From Protostelium mycophagum (lineage: Eukaryota > Evosea > Variosea > Protosteliida > Protosteliaceae), in the NCBI GenBank assembly GCA_002081555.1, contig KV921031.1, positions 1-27,048 of the forward strand: 27,048 bases of DNA, read 5' to 3'. Below, piece by piece: positions 8,411-17,172 of the stretch; position 1 is the stretch's first letter; each line of letters opens with the position of its first letter. A program made the position numbers and the translations under genes. The notes under the pieces are model-generated. The model had not been told where the DNA came from, ran no database searches, and worked only from the letters and a program-made list of their open reading frames with translations.

Positions 8411-9520
8411 TCATGCTGTTGCAAAGGTTTCTTTCACCGTGTCCGGGTCAGAGGTTGTTTTCCCGTCCGCCTCTACAATGCTCGGTCGCTCACTTTTCCT
8501 GCCTGCCTTTTTCCCTACTTTTTTCAGTAGTTTGTAGATGTGGGACGGGTCTGCCTTGATTTTTGCCTCCAGTTTCCTCCATTGTTGATCATGTACTGAC
8601 TCCATGATTGCCTTCTTCCGTTCCTTCTTTGTTTTCCAAATTGCTTTGAGCTCCGATCGGTCTGTGTTGATTTGGACATTATATCGATATCTTGCCTCTC
8701 TTTCCTCTTTCTCGATTCGTTGTAGATCGGGGTCTTCCCATAGGGCAATGGTATATGGCAATGGGAATTGCTCGTCATCCCCTCTTAGATTATTCTCTGC
8801 GGCGTTGTTCATGGCTGCCACCCATTCTTGTGTTCTGACGTCCTCTTTATCTTTATTTATGTGTCTCTTCTTTGTGGGTTGTGGGGTGTCCTCACCTGTG
8901 ATTTTCCTCTTATACCGGCGGCGTGTTTCTTCTTTGGATTCTCTTGTGTGGTTTGTGTTGGTATTCGGGGTGGTGAGATGTCCGTAATCCCGTTGATGTT
9001 TGTCAAGGGCGTTCGTCATCTCTGCTTCTGATAATGTGATACATCTTGTGTGTGAGATCGTTTGTTGCGGCTCCGGTGGCATTGTGGTTGTATGGTTTCG
9101 TTTGTTGGAACGGAGGTTGTATCTTCTTGGGGATAAACATGGTCTCTTGTTCAATTGTATCATGTCATATGAGATCGCAATGGCGCCATCCGATTTTTCA
9201 AAACATGTATCGTCTGCCGAGACGATTCTAGACGATTCCTCTTCCTCTAAAACTCTTTTATTTTTGTTATGGTGGTTGGCCGATGTTTGGTTGGGTGGGC
9301 CGCGCGATCTTTCATCTTCCTCATACTGTGGATTCGGAGGGTATTGACTATACACAGACTCTATATTTACGACACTGCCATATGGCAGGCGTATATCCTG
9401 CTTGCCTGAGGGCTTTTCCAGCGCCCGAGTTACCTCTCGGTCGCTGGATTGTGCCAGGTGCACGAGATCGCCATTGTGGCTATCTTTATTGTAACTGTAA
9501 GTGTTTCTTTGGGCGGCCAT
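8411..9520 (-). pseudogene. LINE N-terminal region before RT
   Basis: 369 codons from ATG 9520. Residues 1-250 are rich in polar and basic residues, with nuclear-signal-like stretches (KRKITGEDTPQPTKKR). None of the endonuclease signatures expected ahead of a LINE RT (such as SDH or GDFN-like motifs) is visible. Residues ~280-369 look like the usual linker before LINE RTs: helical Arg/Lys/Glu, DPSHIYKLLKK, then ADGKTTSDPDTVKETFATA. The first TGA follows directly, in frame with EKMFTTSTPP of the RT segment; a Trp codon (TGG) is the likely ancestor. Confidence 0.65.
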
Positions 9521-9559
9521 TTAGACAGTGGTCTTGTGGCCGTTGGTTGTCGGTTGGCG

Positions 9560-9935
9560 GGAAAAAAAGTAAGCTATACCCATCTACAACGAGTTTACGT
9601 ACTTCCTGGAATCCCATCCCAATTTCTCTTGGTCTCTTTATATAAATGTGAGGTGTAACTGGGATGGATTTCAGTACGTAAGTCACATCAGTCTACAACG
9701 AAGTATATCCATACTGTAGGCCCATCCCAGTTTTTATGTGTTAGTTTTATAAAGAAATGGGATGAGAATGTTGGATAGATTTCTGTGCGTAAGTCACGTC
9801 AATCCACAACAAGCCTGAAGAGCCATCCCAGTTTTCTCTTGTCTTATTATATATAAATGGAAGGAGGAACTGGGGTGGTTTTTCAGTAAGTCTTTGACTC
9901 GTTGTAGATGTGTCTCACTTACGTACAAGAATGAC
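9560..9935 (+). repeat. Three family-B palindromic repeats and a family-A arm
   Basis: Three diverged units each carry CTACAACGAG-like sequence, a CCCATCCCAGTTTT arm, a TATATAAATG-like AT core, an AACTGGGATGG arm and TACGTAAG. The third is followed by CTCGTTGTAGATG...CACTTACGTACAAG, the left arm of family A. No gene is seen between the LINE start and the assembly gap. Confidence 0.65.
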
Positions 9936-10013
9936 TCTTTCTCACAAACTCAACTGACATGAGATTGTCTTTATGATGATGAATGATGTAGTTTTTTGTT
10001 TTATATACAATGG

Positions 10014-10085
10014 ATGCATACTGACTGACAGGTCACGTGATCTTTTGTGAATATTCTTCGAAAATGTGCAAGGAGCTCTCTGAGA
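10014..10085 (+). repeat. Repeat with GGTCACGTGACC-type palindrome
   Basis: GCATACTGACTGACAGGTCACGTGATC followed by GTGAATATTCTTCGAAAATG and AGGAGCTCTCTGAG. The same succession occurs at 24215-24290 (GACAGGTCACGTGACC, GTGAATATTCTTCAAAAATG, AGGAGCTATCAGAG), and its start at 20400-20440. In both places a family-A element follows directly, so the two repeats travel together. Confidence 0.65.
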
Positions 10086-10088
10086 TGC

Positions 10089-10202
10089 ATTGTGGATGAA
10101 GAACACTTACATATGGATACACTTTTGTCTAATAGTATACACACACACAAAGACGTGAGATTGCAAATGTGTATCTGTACGTAAGTACATCTCATCTACA
10201 AT
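10089..10202. mobile_element. MITE-like element, family A
   Basis: The left end ATTGTGGATGAAGAACACTTACATATGGATACAC and right end GTGTATCTGTACGTAAGTACATCTCATCTACAAT are imperfect inverted repeats around a short core with AATAGTATACACACACA. The copy at 23058-23170 is nearly identical; diverged copies are at 18476-18600 and 24301-24407. It has no coding capacity. Confidence 0.7.
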
Positions 10203-10225
10203 CAGCCATGTATACCACTATCGCG

Positions 10226-10273
10226 GGGCAAGAACTCAAACAATTCAGGTAGTACAATAACATTTTCTTGCCC
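10226..10273. repeat. 9-bp hairpin that covaries with the 23196-23241 copy
   Basis: GGGCAAGAA (10226-10234) pairs with TTCTTGCCC (10265-10273). It lies 24 bases beyond the family-A element. The homologous sequence at 23196-23241 forms GTCGAGAA/TTCTCGAC instead, so two base pairs changed on both sides together. Confidence 0.65.
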
Positions 10274-10276
10274 AGC

Positions 10277-10376
10277 NNNNNNNNNNNNNNNNNNNNNNNN
10301 NNNNNNNNNNNNNNNNNNNNNNNNNNNNNNNNNNNNNNNNNNNNNNNNNNNNNNNNNNNNNNNNNNNNNNNNNNNN
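10277..10376. other. Assembly gap of 100 N
   Basis: Exactly 100 unknown bases, probably a scaffolding gap of unknown true size. ORFs crossing it are not meaningful. Confidence 0.99.
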
Positions 10377-10377
10377 A

Positions 10378-10752
10378 TCTGACCCCTTTTTTGGGACCAA
10401 AAAATTCGAGCCCCAAAAAAAAGCATGTACGTATGTACGCACGCTCACGCAACCGCGACAACTCTATCTCTTAACCAAGTCCAATGAAAGTTAGAATAGA
10501 CAGAGAGAACAAGCATTGAAGCTCTTAAAATGACAATAAATAAAAAGATCGTTAGTTCTAAGTCTGATCATTAATTATGAGAGAGATTCACTTGAAAAAA
10601 GAGGATTGTTCCCGTAATATCTGCATGAACTGCAGATTTCACCAATACTGCAGATTCTGCATATTTCGCACGTCGGTCGGCGGACCTCATCTGACCCCTT
10701 TTTTGGGACCAAAAAATTTCGACCCAAAAAAAATCATGTACATACGTACGCT
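10378..10752. repeat. Two family-E repeats flanking unique AT-rich sequence
   Basis: 'ATCTGACCCCTTTTTTGGGA' at 10377 and 10690, each followed by an A-rich stretch and CATGTACGTATGTACGC or CATGTACATACGTACGC. The first copy continues into CGCAACCGCGAC...CCAAGTCCAATGAAA, which is the inverse of the tandem units at 12311 and 12503. 10610-10665 holds CTGCAG-rich sequence like the satellite at the right edge. No gene is supported. Confidence 0.6.
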
Positions 10753-11300
10753 GTATCACACCACTGTATCACACCACTCTGTATCACACCACTCTGTATC
10801 ATACCATTCTGCATCACACCACTCTGTATCACACCACTCTGTATCACACCACTCTGTATCACACCACTCCGTATCGCACCACTCCATATCACATCACTCT
10901 GCATCATACCACTGTATCACACCACTCTACATCGCACCACTGTATCATATCACTCTGCATCGCACCACTCCGTATCGCACCACTCCATATCACATCACTC
11001 TGCATCGCACCACTGTATCACACCACTCTGCATCACATCACTGTATCACACCACTCTGTATCACACCACCGTATCACACACCACTCCGTATCACACCACT
11101 GTATCATACCATTCTGCATCATACCACTCTGTATCACACCACTCCGTATCACACCACTGTATCACACCACTCTGCATCACACCACTGCATCACATCACTC
11201 TGCATCGCACCACTCTGCATCACACCACTCTGCATCGCACCACTCCGTATCACACCACTGTATCACACCACTTTGCTTCGCACCACTCCGTATCACACCG
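10751..11300. repeat. Minisatellite, 13-15 base unit
   Basis: About 550 bases of TGTATCACACCACTC-like units, alternating 15-base (with CT) and 13-base (ACTGTATCACACC) forms, with C/T variants (TGCATCGCACCACTC, CCGTATCACACCACT). The long plus-strand frame through it is a consequence of the repeat and not a gene. Confidence 0.9.
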
Positions 11301-11349
11301 TCACTGTGAATGTCTACGTAGCACTATCTCTCAATCAATTTGTATATGC

Positions 11350-12038
11350 TTATTGCTCCTTCTTTATGATCAGCATGTTCTTCAAGACGGAGGGAGCTGG
11401 CAGTATGTAAGTTTCCCACTTGACCCCATAGATTGATCTACGTGTGGCTCTTTTTTTGATACCAAGCAGCTTCTTCATTCTCATTCCAATGTATCTCGGA
11501 CTCCATTTCTTATAGTAATGCACAGCGTCGATGAATGCCGCCTTGGGTACTTCAAATTTGGAATCGGTAACTGACTCTTTGTAGAAGAATTCAGGCTCTG
11601 AGAGACCAAGAGTCTTTGAGGGAAGAGAGAAAAGAAACCCTCTATCTAGAGCTATCTCGCATATTGTGGCAATGATTTCAAACAAGTCATGATTGACTTT
11701 GGTGTCCTCCCTCTGATTGGGGTCTTCTCCACTGCTGGGGAATTCGTCACAATGAGACTCTTTTCCGTCGTGCCCATCATTGCAGTCCTGTAGCAACTGA
11801 TCGTCGTAAATTTCTCTCCTCTGGGGGTCAGAGAGAGTTTCGTAAATCTCTTGCAATAGTTGGAATGCTACTGTTGCCTCCTTTTTGCGCAGTCAGATCA
11901 GATCGACAGCTAAGATGTCTCCACCTTATCTCCAAAGCTCTTATCAGGATGCACTTGCAGCGCCTTCTCACGATAAGCTTTTTTTATATCTGTAGGACTA
12001 GCATCCCTTTGTACTCCTATGTGTGTGTAGTAATCCAT
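11350..12038 (-). CDS. J-domain (DnaJ-like) protein with primase-tail-like C-terminus
   Basis: Exon 1 is 12038-11925, exon 2 is 11880-11350 (TAA), with a 44-base GT-AG intron (11924-11881); joining gives 214 residues in frame. Residues 1-64 are a J domain: [33 protein letters not shown] with the HPD triad at 30-32, then [21 protein letters not shown] proteins stimulate Hsp70 ATPase through HPD. No G/F or zinc region is present, so it is type C. After an acidic linker, residues ~146-205 ([40 protein letters not shown]) look like the winged-helix tail of D5/P4-type primase-helicases; the FxVPx3FxxAx4Y pattern is shared with the helicase at 2942-4465. The gene looks intact. A TATAAAT lies near 12115. 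A repeated GAATCTC-rich region lies further upstream. Confidence 0.8.
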
Positions 12039-12310
12039 TGCTCGTCTCTCCCTTTGTTACCTTTGAATAATGAGGACTGGTGGTGCGATCAGGAAAAGAG
12101 ATAGTCAACAAGAGTATAAATGTAGACATATCACATTTTTGAAAGAGTAATTCTACAACGACCTGAATATCGAAAAAAAAGAGATGTTCGATCTTGAAGA
12201 GATACAGTGGATCTGATCTCGAATTGCTACTTTTGTATAGAAACGTACACGAAAAGGACCGTTTTTGGAGCGCGCCATCTGCGGATTGCGTATGTACATA
12301 ATTTTTAAGC

Positions 12311-12609
12311 GAGCTTTCTCGAATCTCTTTCATTTTATGTAGTTTCATCTGACTTGGCCAAAAAAAGAGGGCTGTCGCGGTCGCGTGCACGTGCGTACAT
12401 ACGTACATTGAGGGGGGTCAGCCAGAGGTCCGGCCACAACTGGCACTAGAATCAGGGTCACGTGACTCTAGTTTCATTTCTTTGAAACCAAACTTTTTGA
12501 GTGAGCTTTCTTGAATCTCTTTCATTTTATGTACTTTTGTTGGACTTGGCCAAAAAAAGGGGCGGTCGCGGTTGCGTGCACGTGCGTACATACGTACATT
12601 GAGGGGTGT
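12311..12609 (-). repeat. Tandem duplication, ~192-base period (family D)
   Basis: GAGCTTTCTCGAATCTC at 12311 recurs at 12503, and GTGCGTACATACGTACATTG ends both units (12410, 12600). Each unit is followed by sequence containing GGTCACGTGAC (12456, 12648). Small ORFs here are not supported as genes. Confidence 0.75.
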
Positions 12610-12799
12610 CCCGACCGGACCTGTCCAAGAGAGACCCCTTCCACAAAGGGTCACGTGACCTGTGAAACAGTTCTATGAACATTAGAACGTAAGTGTGGTG
12701 TATCTACAATGCAATGCATTGGATCTTTTCTGATGAAAATGTCTGACCTGGCGTTGCGTAAAATGCATTGGAGTGTTTGGTTCCAGGTTCGAACCTCAG

Positions 12800-12960
12800 A
12801 AATGTCTTTTTTTTTATGCGTGCTCATCTGCGTTTTGCGTTTGTACATGCATACTTCGTTTTTTCCAGGTTGGATTTCTGGGGACCCAAAAAAGGGTCTC
12901 AGAGGGGTCCGCCAGTCGAGGTGCAAAATATGCAGAAACTGCAGTGATCACGTGACCTTC
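12800..12960. repeat. Diverged family D/E repeat
   Basis: TTTTGCGTTTGTACATGCATAC, then GGGGACCCAAAAAAGGGTCTC and GGGTCCGCC, then TGCAGAAACTGCAG and GATCACGTGACC. It combines pieces seen separately at 10378-10752, 12311-12609 and the right-edge satellite. Confidence 0.45.
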
Positions 12961-12974
12961 GGAACACAGAACAT

Positions 12975-13190
12975 CATTGTAGAAGGATATGACAGGTGTC
13001 AGAATGTTCTATGGAATTTTGGGGATGAAAAAGTCCTATAGTTTATAACAAACATAAAACCCCTCTGCCTGCTGTTCTCGTCCCAAAGATTCTAAGAATG
13101 TTTTTAGGAATTTTCTGATGTATTCAACTTGAACATCATTGTTGAGGGATAGGACAGATGTCAGAATCTTCTAAGGAATTTTTATGAATG
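12975..13190 (+). repeat. Family-C palindromic repeat and a second partial copy
   Basis: GACAGGTGTCAGAATGTTCT, GGGGATGAAAAAGTCCTATAG, CCCTCTGCCTGCTGTTCTCG, then ATTCAACTTGAACATCATTG. A second GACAGATGTCAGAATCTTCT starts near 13151. The order of blocks is the same as at 23950-24125. Confidence 0.7.
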
Positions 13191-13205
13191 GTGTGACCCG
13201 ACACG

Positions 13206-13529
13206 TCATATGTCATTTCTTACAGTCATGACGTCATCATCTGTCAGATGAGTTCTCCGGTTACGCATCAATTCCCCAAATTCGATTTTCTGCTGTTTCC
13301 ACAAGTTGGAATGAGAATCACACCGTTTTGAGGAGTGCAAACGAAACATCGCGCTCAATATAGGCGGACCAGAGCTCACCGTGAGCTTTTCATCATCTGT
13401 GGAGAATGTAGTATACCACCTGAGGGATTCATTCTGGCAGACCAGTGTGAGATATTCATGTATTCTGTGATATGACCGAGACGTGCTCTGCACGGGGATG
13501 ATTTTTGACGTTATGTACATTTCAGTCAA
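13206..13529 (-). CDS. Hypothetical protein, 107 codons or first exon
   Basis: ATG 13529 lies 34 bases beyond the SET-gene stop, on the same strand. The product (TEMYITSKIIPVQSTS, HEYLTLVCQNESLRWYTTFS, LTVSSGPPILSAMFRLHSS) has no family I recognise. A good donor, ACT|GTAAGAAATG, occurs shortly before the stop, so this may be an exon. The next 200 bases are family-C repeats, which could lie in an intron. Confidence 0.4.
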   Translation of the reverse strand: MTEMYITSKIIPVQSTSRSYHRIHEYLTLVCQNESLRWYTTFSTDDEKLTVSSGPPILSAMFRLHSSKRCDSHSNLWKQQKIEFGELMRNRRTHLTDDDVMTVRNDI

Positions 13530-13562
13530 TCTATCCTTTCAAATTCTTTATTTCGGTACTCT

Positions 13563-14282
13563 TCAATTGTCCTCCTCAGAGTCGCTGTCATCTGTCTCAT
13601 AATTGCTATCTTTGGGATTGTACAGTAGATATACATCTCTCTCCTTCTGACAGGCTGAGCAGAGGCAAGTCCAATTCCATTTTTTCACATCACCACCGTA
13701 ATGAAGCGTGATCTCTTCACCACTTCTGATGGACCTCCTCCGGCCCCTAAAACAGACACTCTCGCCGTTGTGACCGATCATGAGAGGTGCGTCGCACGCG
13801 TGGTTGAGCAGTGACATGGGACCAATCAGTCCGTAAACTCTTTTTTTCTTTGTGAAAGGATTGCGTCGAACCTACCAGTGAGTGTCAGGATTGCAAATGA
13901 AATCAAAATGACGTACTGTGACAAGAGACGGGTACTTGTTTTGCTTGAGACGTTCTGCCTCAGATGAGTTCAGAGCGACACGTTCTCCTACAAGAGAGGT
14001 CATCAGATCGGCGGATGACTCTGTTCGCTCCAGTCCCAAGCCAACGTCGGTGGAAATGATCTTGAATGGTAGATTTGCACTGAAAAGTTGCTTTGCCCAT
14101 TCATTTACGTCCCTTCTGAAGTACCTCTGACTCCCTCGAGAGTTCTTAGACTTTCCAGGGTAAGATGACGTCGGTGGAAGGGGCAGAGGCAGATGACAAT
14201 GTGATGGATCATCGATCCACTCTCGAAACCACTGCCAATGTCTGAGCTTTTGTGTCTTGAAACGCTCTGTGTGTGTCCTCAT
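13563..14282 (-). CDS. SET-domain protein (probable lysine methyltransferase)
   Basis: Two minus-strand coding blocks. The upstream block (14282-13876) holds VNEWAKQLFSANLPFKIIST and DVGLGLERTE, the start of a SET domain. The downstream block (from ~13847 to TGA 13563) holds KKRVYGLIGPMSLLNHACDA, RRRSIRSGEEITLHYG and a post-SET-like CLCSACQKE, then an acidic tail (DDSDSEED). NHxC and GEExTxxYG are the S-adenosylmethionine-binding and catalytic core motifs of SET enzymes, which methylate lysines on histones and other proteins. A donor-like CACTG|GTAGGT at 13875 suggests a splice, but no acceptor gives a clean phase, so either the junction is elsewhere or the gene is damaged. The 5' start is uncertain; an overlapping frame reaches 14472. 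Confidence 0.7.
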
Positions 14283-14483
14283 GCCGGATGCGAAATGATT
14301 TTTCTTTTGGAAATGCTGACATCATCCATCTACACCATGTGTTACACCGGCTGATTGTGAAGTAATGAACGTTGCAAGATACATCCTCATGGCGCAATAC
14401 GATACGATGTTTGGCGTTCTTGCAGACTACTGTTGGGTAAGTGCTGTTATTCTTCGTGATGTCTTGTGACATCTTCGTCCAAG

Positions 14484-14935
14484 GGTGTTCCGCTATTTTC
14501 CGAGGATTGACTCACACCAGGCAAGCGCTCAAGACGAATTCCGTCACATCTTATAACGTTCTTGCGGACCAGAAAGGGCGGCCATTCAAGTCGTTGCCGC
14601 AACTGCAGAGATATGGTTCCAGCTCACCCGGTTCAATTCTTTGTGCCTGCTCCCCGCAGAGGTCGGCAAGTCCAATGAATTGGGACTCGAAGCGGTTGAG
14701 CGGATCACCATCTTTTACAGCGATGGACGGAGTTGAGTCGACTCAGATGGAGATGCCAATAACACCTGTGGTGGCCAATATATCTGATCTCCTTTGTCCG
14801 GATGGGAGCGATGAAGAAGCAGGTGATGATGCTGTCTTTAAACGACACAAGTCTCATCAGATCTCTGATGAGCAGATAGAGTATAAAAACGGTTCTGAGG
14901 TGACTATTCCCCAGATGGTTCTATATACTAATTAA
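14484..14935 (+). CDS. Exon with MBD-like motif, 5' part of an intron-rich gene
   Basis: After a CCAAG acceptor at ~14483 the frame reads CSAIFRGLTHTRQALKTNSV then TSYNVLADQKGRPFKSLPQ and LQRYG. The Y-x-V...K-G-R-x-F-K-S-x-P-Q-L-x-R-Y spacing resembles the second half of methyl-CpG-binding domains; this is similarity by eye over ~25 residues. A dispersed repeat (14627-14693) follows in open frame. Then comes an acidic segment: LLCPDGSDEEAGDDAVF. The 3' end of the exon, before the next acceptor near 14940, is not fixed. It probably continues into the protease exons downstream. Confidence 0.4.
14627..14693. repeat. GTTCAATTCTTTGTGCC...AATTGGGAC module
   Basis: The same ~67-base module occurs at 1568-1630 and 25694-25766, and diverged at 2195-2250. 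Here it stands alone, without the zinc-ribbon gene, inside a coding frame. It starts CCCGGTTCAATTC, which also satisfies a pol III B-box consensus. Confidence 0.65.
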
Positions 14936-14939
14936 CACA

Positions 14940-15941
14940 GCATGATGTCTATAGACCACCTTTAGATGAAAGACGCCACGATGATGGCTTTTTCAATGAT
15001 TTCCTGGGGGATGAGGAAGACCGAAAAAAGTGAGTATCACCTTGAATGTTGGTCTTCTAAAGTGCATCAAGGATGGCAGAAATGGAGGACTCAAAACGAG
15101 ACGTCATCATGGAAAGACGCCGGCGAGAGAGGCTGCTTCTCGAGTCAAAAAGGTGAATTCACATTGAATCTGTCCAAATATGAACGTGTCCAGAGAGGAG
15201 CTGCCTGCACAATCAAACAGTGATTTACCGGCGGGTGAGGAGTTCATGCATCCTCTAGGTCCAGTCTCTGATTGAAACTAGATGCCAATCGCACACAGTG
15301 GACAGTGCTGCAGAAACCGTGGATTTTACCCCGCATAGAGAAAATGATGTCTAACCCAAAAGAGTGGTTTGATGCAGACATCGTCCTCCATTTTTTAGAA
15401 ACTAAAATAAAGAGAGATGACACGGTCATCTTGGACCCCACTGATGGACCATTGAGGAAAGCTCTGGGGTGAGTTTGGTCGTTTGAGGCCACATTTTCAC
15501 ACCCATAGGAGAGCTAAACTCGGGCTGGCTTCCGGTCAGTTTAAATTCTTGATCATGCCAGTCTGCTACGGCAAGCACTGGATGATGATGATATTCGAGG
15601 TGGAGAACAAAAAGGGCCACTTTTTTGATCCGCAGGGAAATTGAAATGTGCCAAAGCCAGTCAAGAAGCAAATACAAGATATGGAATCAGATGTGGTGAG
15701 TCTCTTTGACCGTTCTCCGCATGTCCATGACAATCTCCAGTGTAAACCAGATATGTTCAAGAGACTGTACACCAAGGGAGGAGGCCCTCAAGGCGAAGGA
15801 GACTGGTCCAATTGTGGACCTTACATATGCTTCTTCATAGAACAGTGGTCAAAAGTAGGCCAAGATGCCAATACGGCAGTCCAGAGGATGAGAGAGATAG
15901 ATCTCAATATCAACAAATGGCGACGTCAGATGCTCGAAGGG
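14940..15941 (+). CDS. Ulp1/adenain-type cysteine protease exons
   Basis: Coding blocks near 14940-15029, 15063-15152, 15194-15234, 15282-15468 and 15509-15941 are separated by GT-AG introns of 33-47 bases. The first three are acidic or charged linkers (DGFFNDFLGDEEDRK; MERRRRERLLLE). The protease starts at WFDADIVLHFLE, then LIMPVCYGKHWMMMIFEV with the catalytic His (15576-15578), KKGHFFDPQG with the Asp (15627-15629), and GDWSNCGPYICFFIEQW with the Cys (15813-15815). H-17-D and the later Cys fit clan CE (C48) proteases, which cleave SUMO-like conjugates or viral capsid precursors; related enzymes occur in adenoviruses, virophages, Polintons and some Mutator-like transposons. The introns argue for host expression or long residence. 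The copy shows sign of decay. Whether it is host or element-derived is open. Confidence 0.65.
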
Positions 15942-16000
15942 GTGAGTTCCATAATAAAAGATACCACAGTTGAAATGCCTAGTTACGAGATCCCCTACAG

Positions 16001-17172
16001 GATGAGGCACTGTTACTCCTAAACAGAGACATAGGTGAGATATTTTCTGCTCTCAGAGTCATCTCTCTGACTCCAGGTAGCGAGGCGTACGGGCGTGCAG
16101 GAGACGGAGTACTCGGACAACTTGAAGACGATCCTATCCGTAGCAAAGAATTCTCAAAGTCTCGAACAGTACGTCTACAACACGAAATCCGTCTTGCAGG
16201 TCTATCATCAACAGCGCACCGTGACCAACCTCATGGTCGCCGAGATATATGTTGGATTTCTATTAGTATACGAGAGGACGGCTCAGAGTATGGAGACTAC
16301 GCAAAATTTGGATGGTTTCTACGGCATCATCAAGGTAGAGTTCATTCTCACACCCAAGTATTAACTCACATAAACAGAGTGAGTTGAATCACACGGATTG
16401 GAAGATCAATAATTGTTTCGACCTCGCCGCAATTCACAGATAGGTGAGTCGAGATCCTGACAACTGTAAGATTGAGACGGAGAAGCTGAATACACGAGTG
16501 CTTCAGTGAGTATATTCTCAATCAACAAGAGAATACTGATTCGCGTTAGAATGTTTCTCAAAAAAAAAGTGTTGCAGCGGATTTACAGAGGTGGTAATTT
16601 GAATGGAAAGATCACGCCACTCCGCCACATCAATGAAGCTAATATGATGAAACTTCTCCGAGCGTGTCAGTATGAGCCAATCCAGGCCCGTAATTTTGTG
16701 CAGATCTTCTCTCAGGCGTTCCTAGGAGTGGGAGAGACGATGTGAGCTGATATTCTCCTCTGCTTGTTTTTTTGACTCTACAGCCCCAGCGATCAGATGA
16801 AATCCACTAATGCGAATTCGCCTTTTATGGACCTTTTGTTTGCATCACCAGTAAAACCCAGAGATGCAGGGGCAGAGCAGGAGGAGACAAATGAAGATGT
16901 CAGGAAGGTGAGTCGACCAAATCAAGTATCCTCCCAGATCGTATGAACATGGCTGATAGGGTTTCCCTTTGAAGAGGAAGGATCTGGGGTTGGATCTCAA
17001 TACTGAGGCGGAGGATGTATTACCCAGAGTGAGTGCAATACTCGACGACGCCATCCAAACACAAATGAGCCCGATCTGGCATGACGTTCAGTGTTCCGGG
17101 ACAAACAAGGTGATATTCTCTCTCCGGGGCGCAGTACACATCTGATTGTCATCAGGTCGCATCTGCAGATCC
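16001..17172 (+). CDS. Downstream exons, unrecognised
   Basis: Coding-like blocks follow the protease at the same short-intron rhythm: 16001-16034, 16081-16334, ~16378-16440, ~16474-16506, 16550-16740, 16785-16908, ~16977-17109 and from 17156. They give VYNTKSVLQVYHQQRTVTN, VAEIYVGFLLVYERTAQS, GGNLNGKITPLRHINEAN, MMKLLRACQYEPIQARNFV and DLLFASPVKPRDAGAEQEE. No known domain is apparent. They may be the C-terminal part of the protease gene or one or two separate genes. Exact junctions are estimates. Confidence 0.4.

Larger units (their letters stand above)
5417..9520 (-). mobile_element. LINE-like non-LTR retrotransposon (RT + RNase H)
   Basis: One minus-strand frame of about 1,368 codons runs from ATG 9520 to TGA 5417, broken by two in-frame TGA codons at 8413-8411 and 6451-6449. 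Order: basic/low-complexity region, RT, RNase H, C-terminal zinc motif. No apurinic-type or restriction-like endonuclease was recognised. Element ends, poly(A) tail and target-site duplication could not be fixed; the true 5' end may be missing. The RT plus RNase H plus CCHC arrangement resembles I-like/Tad-like LINE groups, without firm clade assignment. Confidence 0.8.

Noticed and set aside
5500-9350. Numerous plus-strand frames (for example 7509-7982, 8604-8987, 9000-9347)
   Set aside because: Antisense shadows of the LINE coding frame, without motifs or splice signals of their own.
5417-9520. TGA read as Trp (a variant genetic code), since the LINE TGA codons fall where Trp is expected
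   Set aside because: Long intact frames such as the 507-codon helicase use TGG for every Trp and contain no internal TGA. Point decay is simpler.
10192-10474. Frames crossing the N block
   Set aside because: They exist only because unknown bases cannot form stops.
10577-11410. 277-codon plus-strand frame rich in HHSVSHHS
   Set aside because: Translation of the minisatellite; no stop arises because the unit lacks one in that frame.
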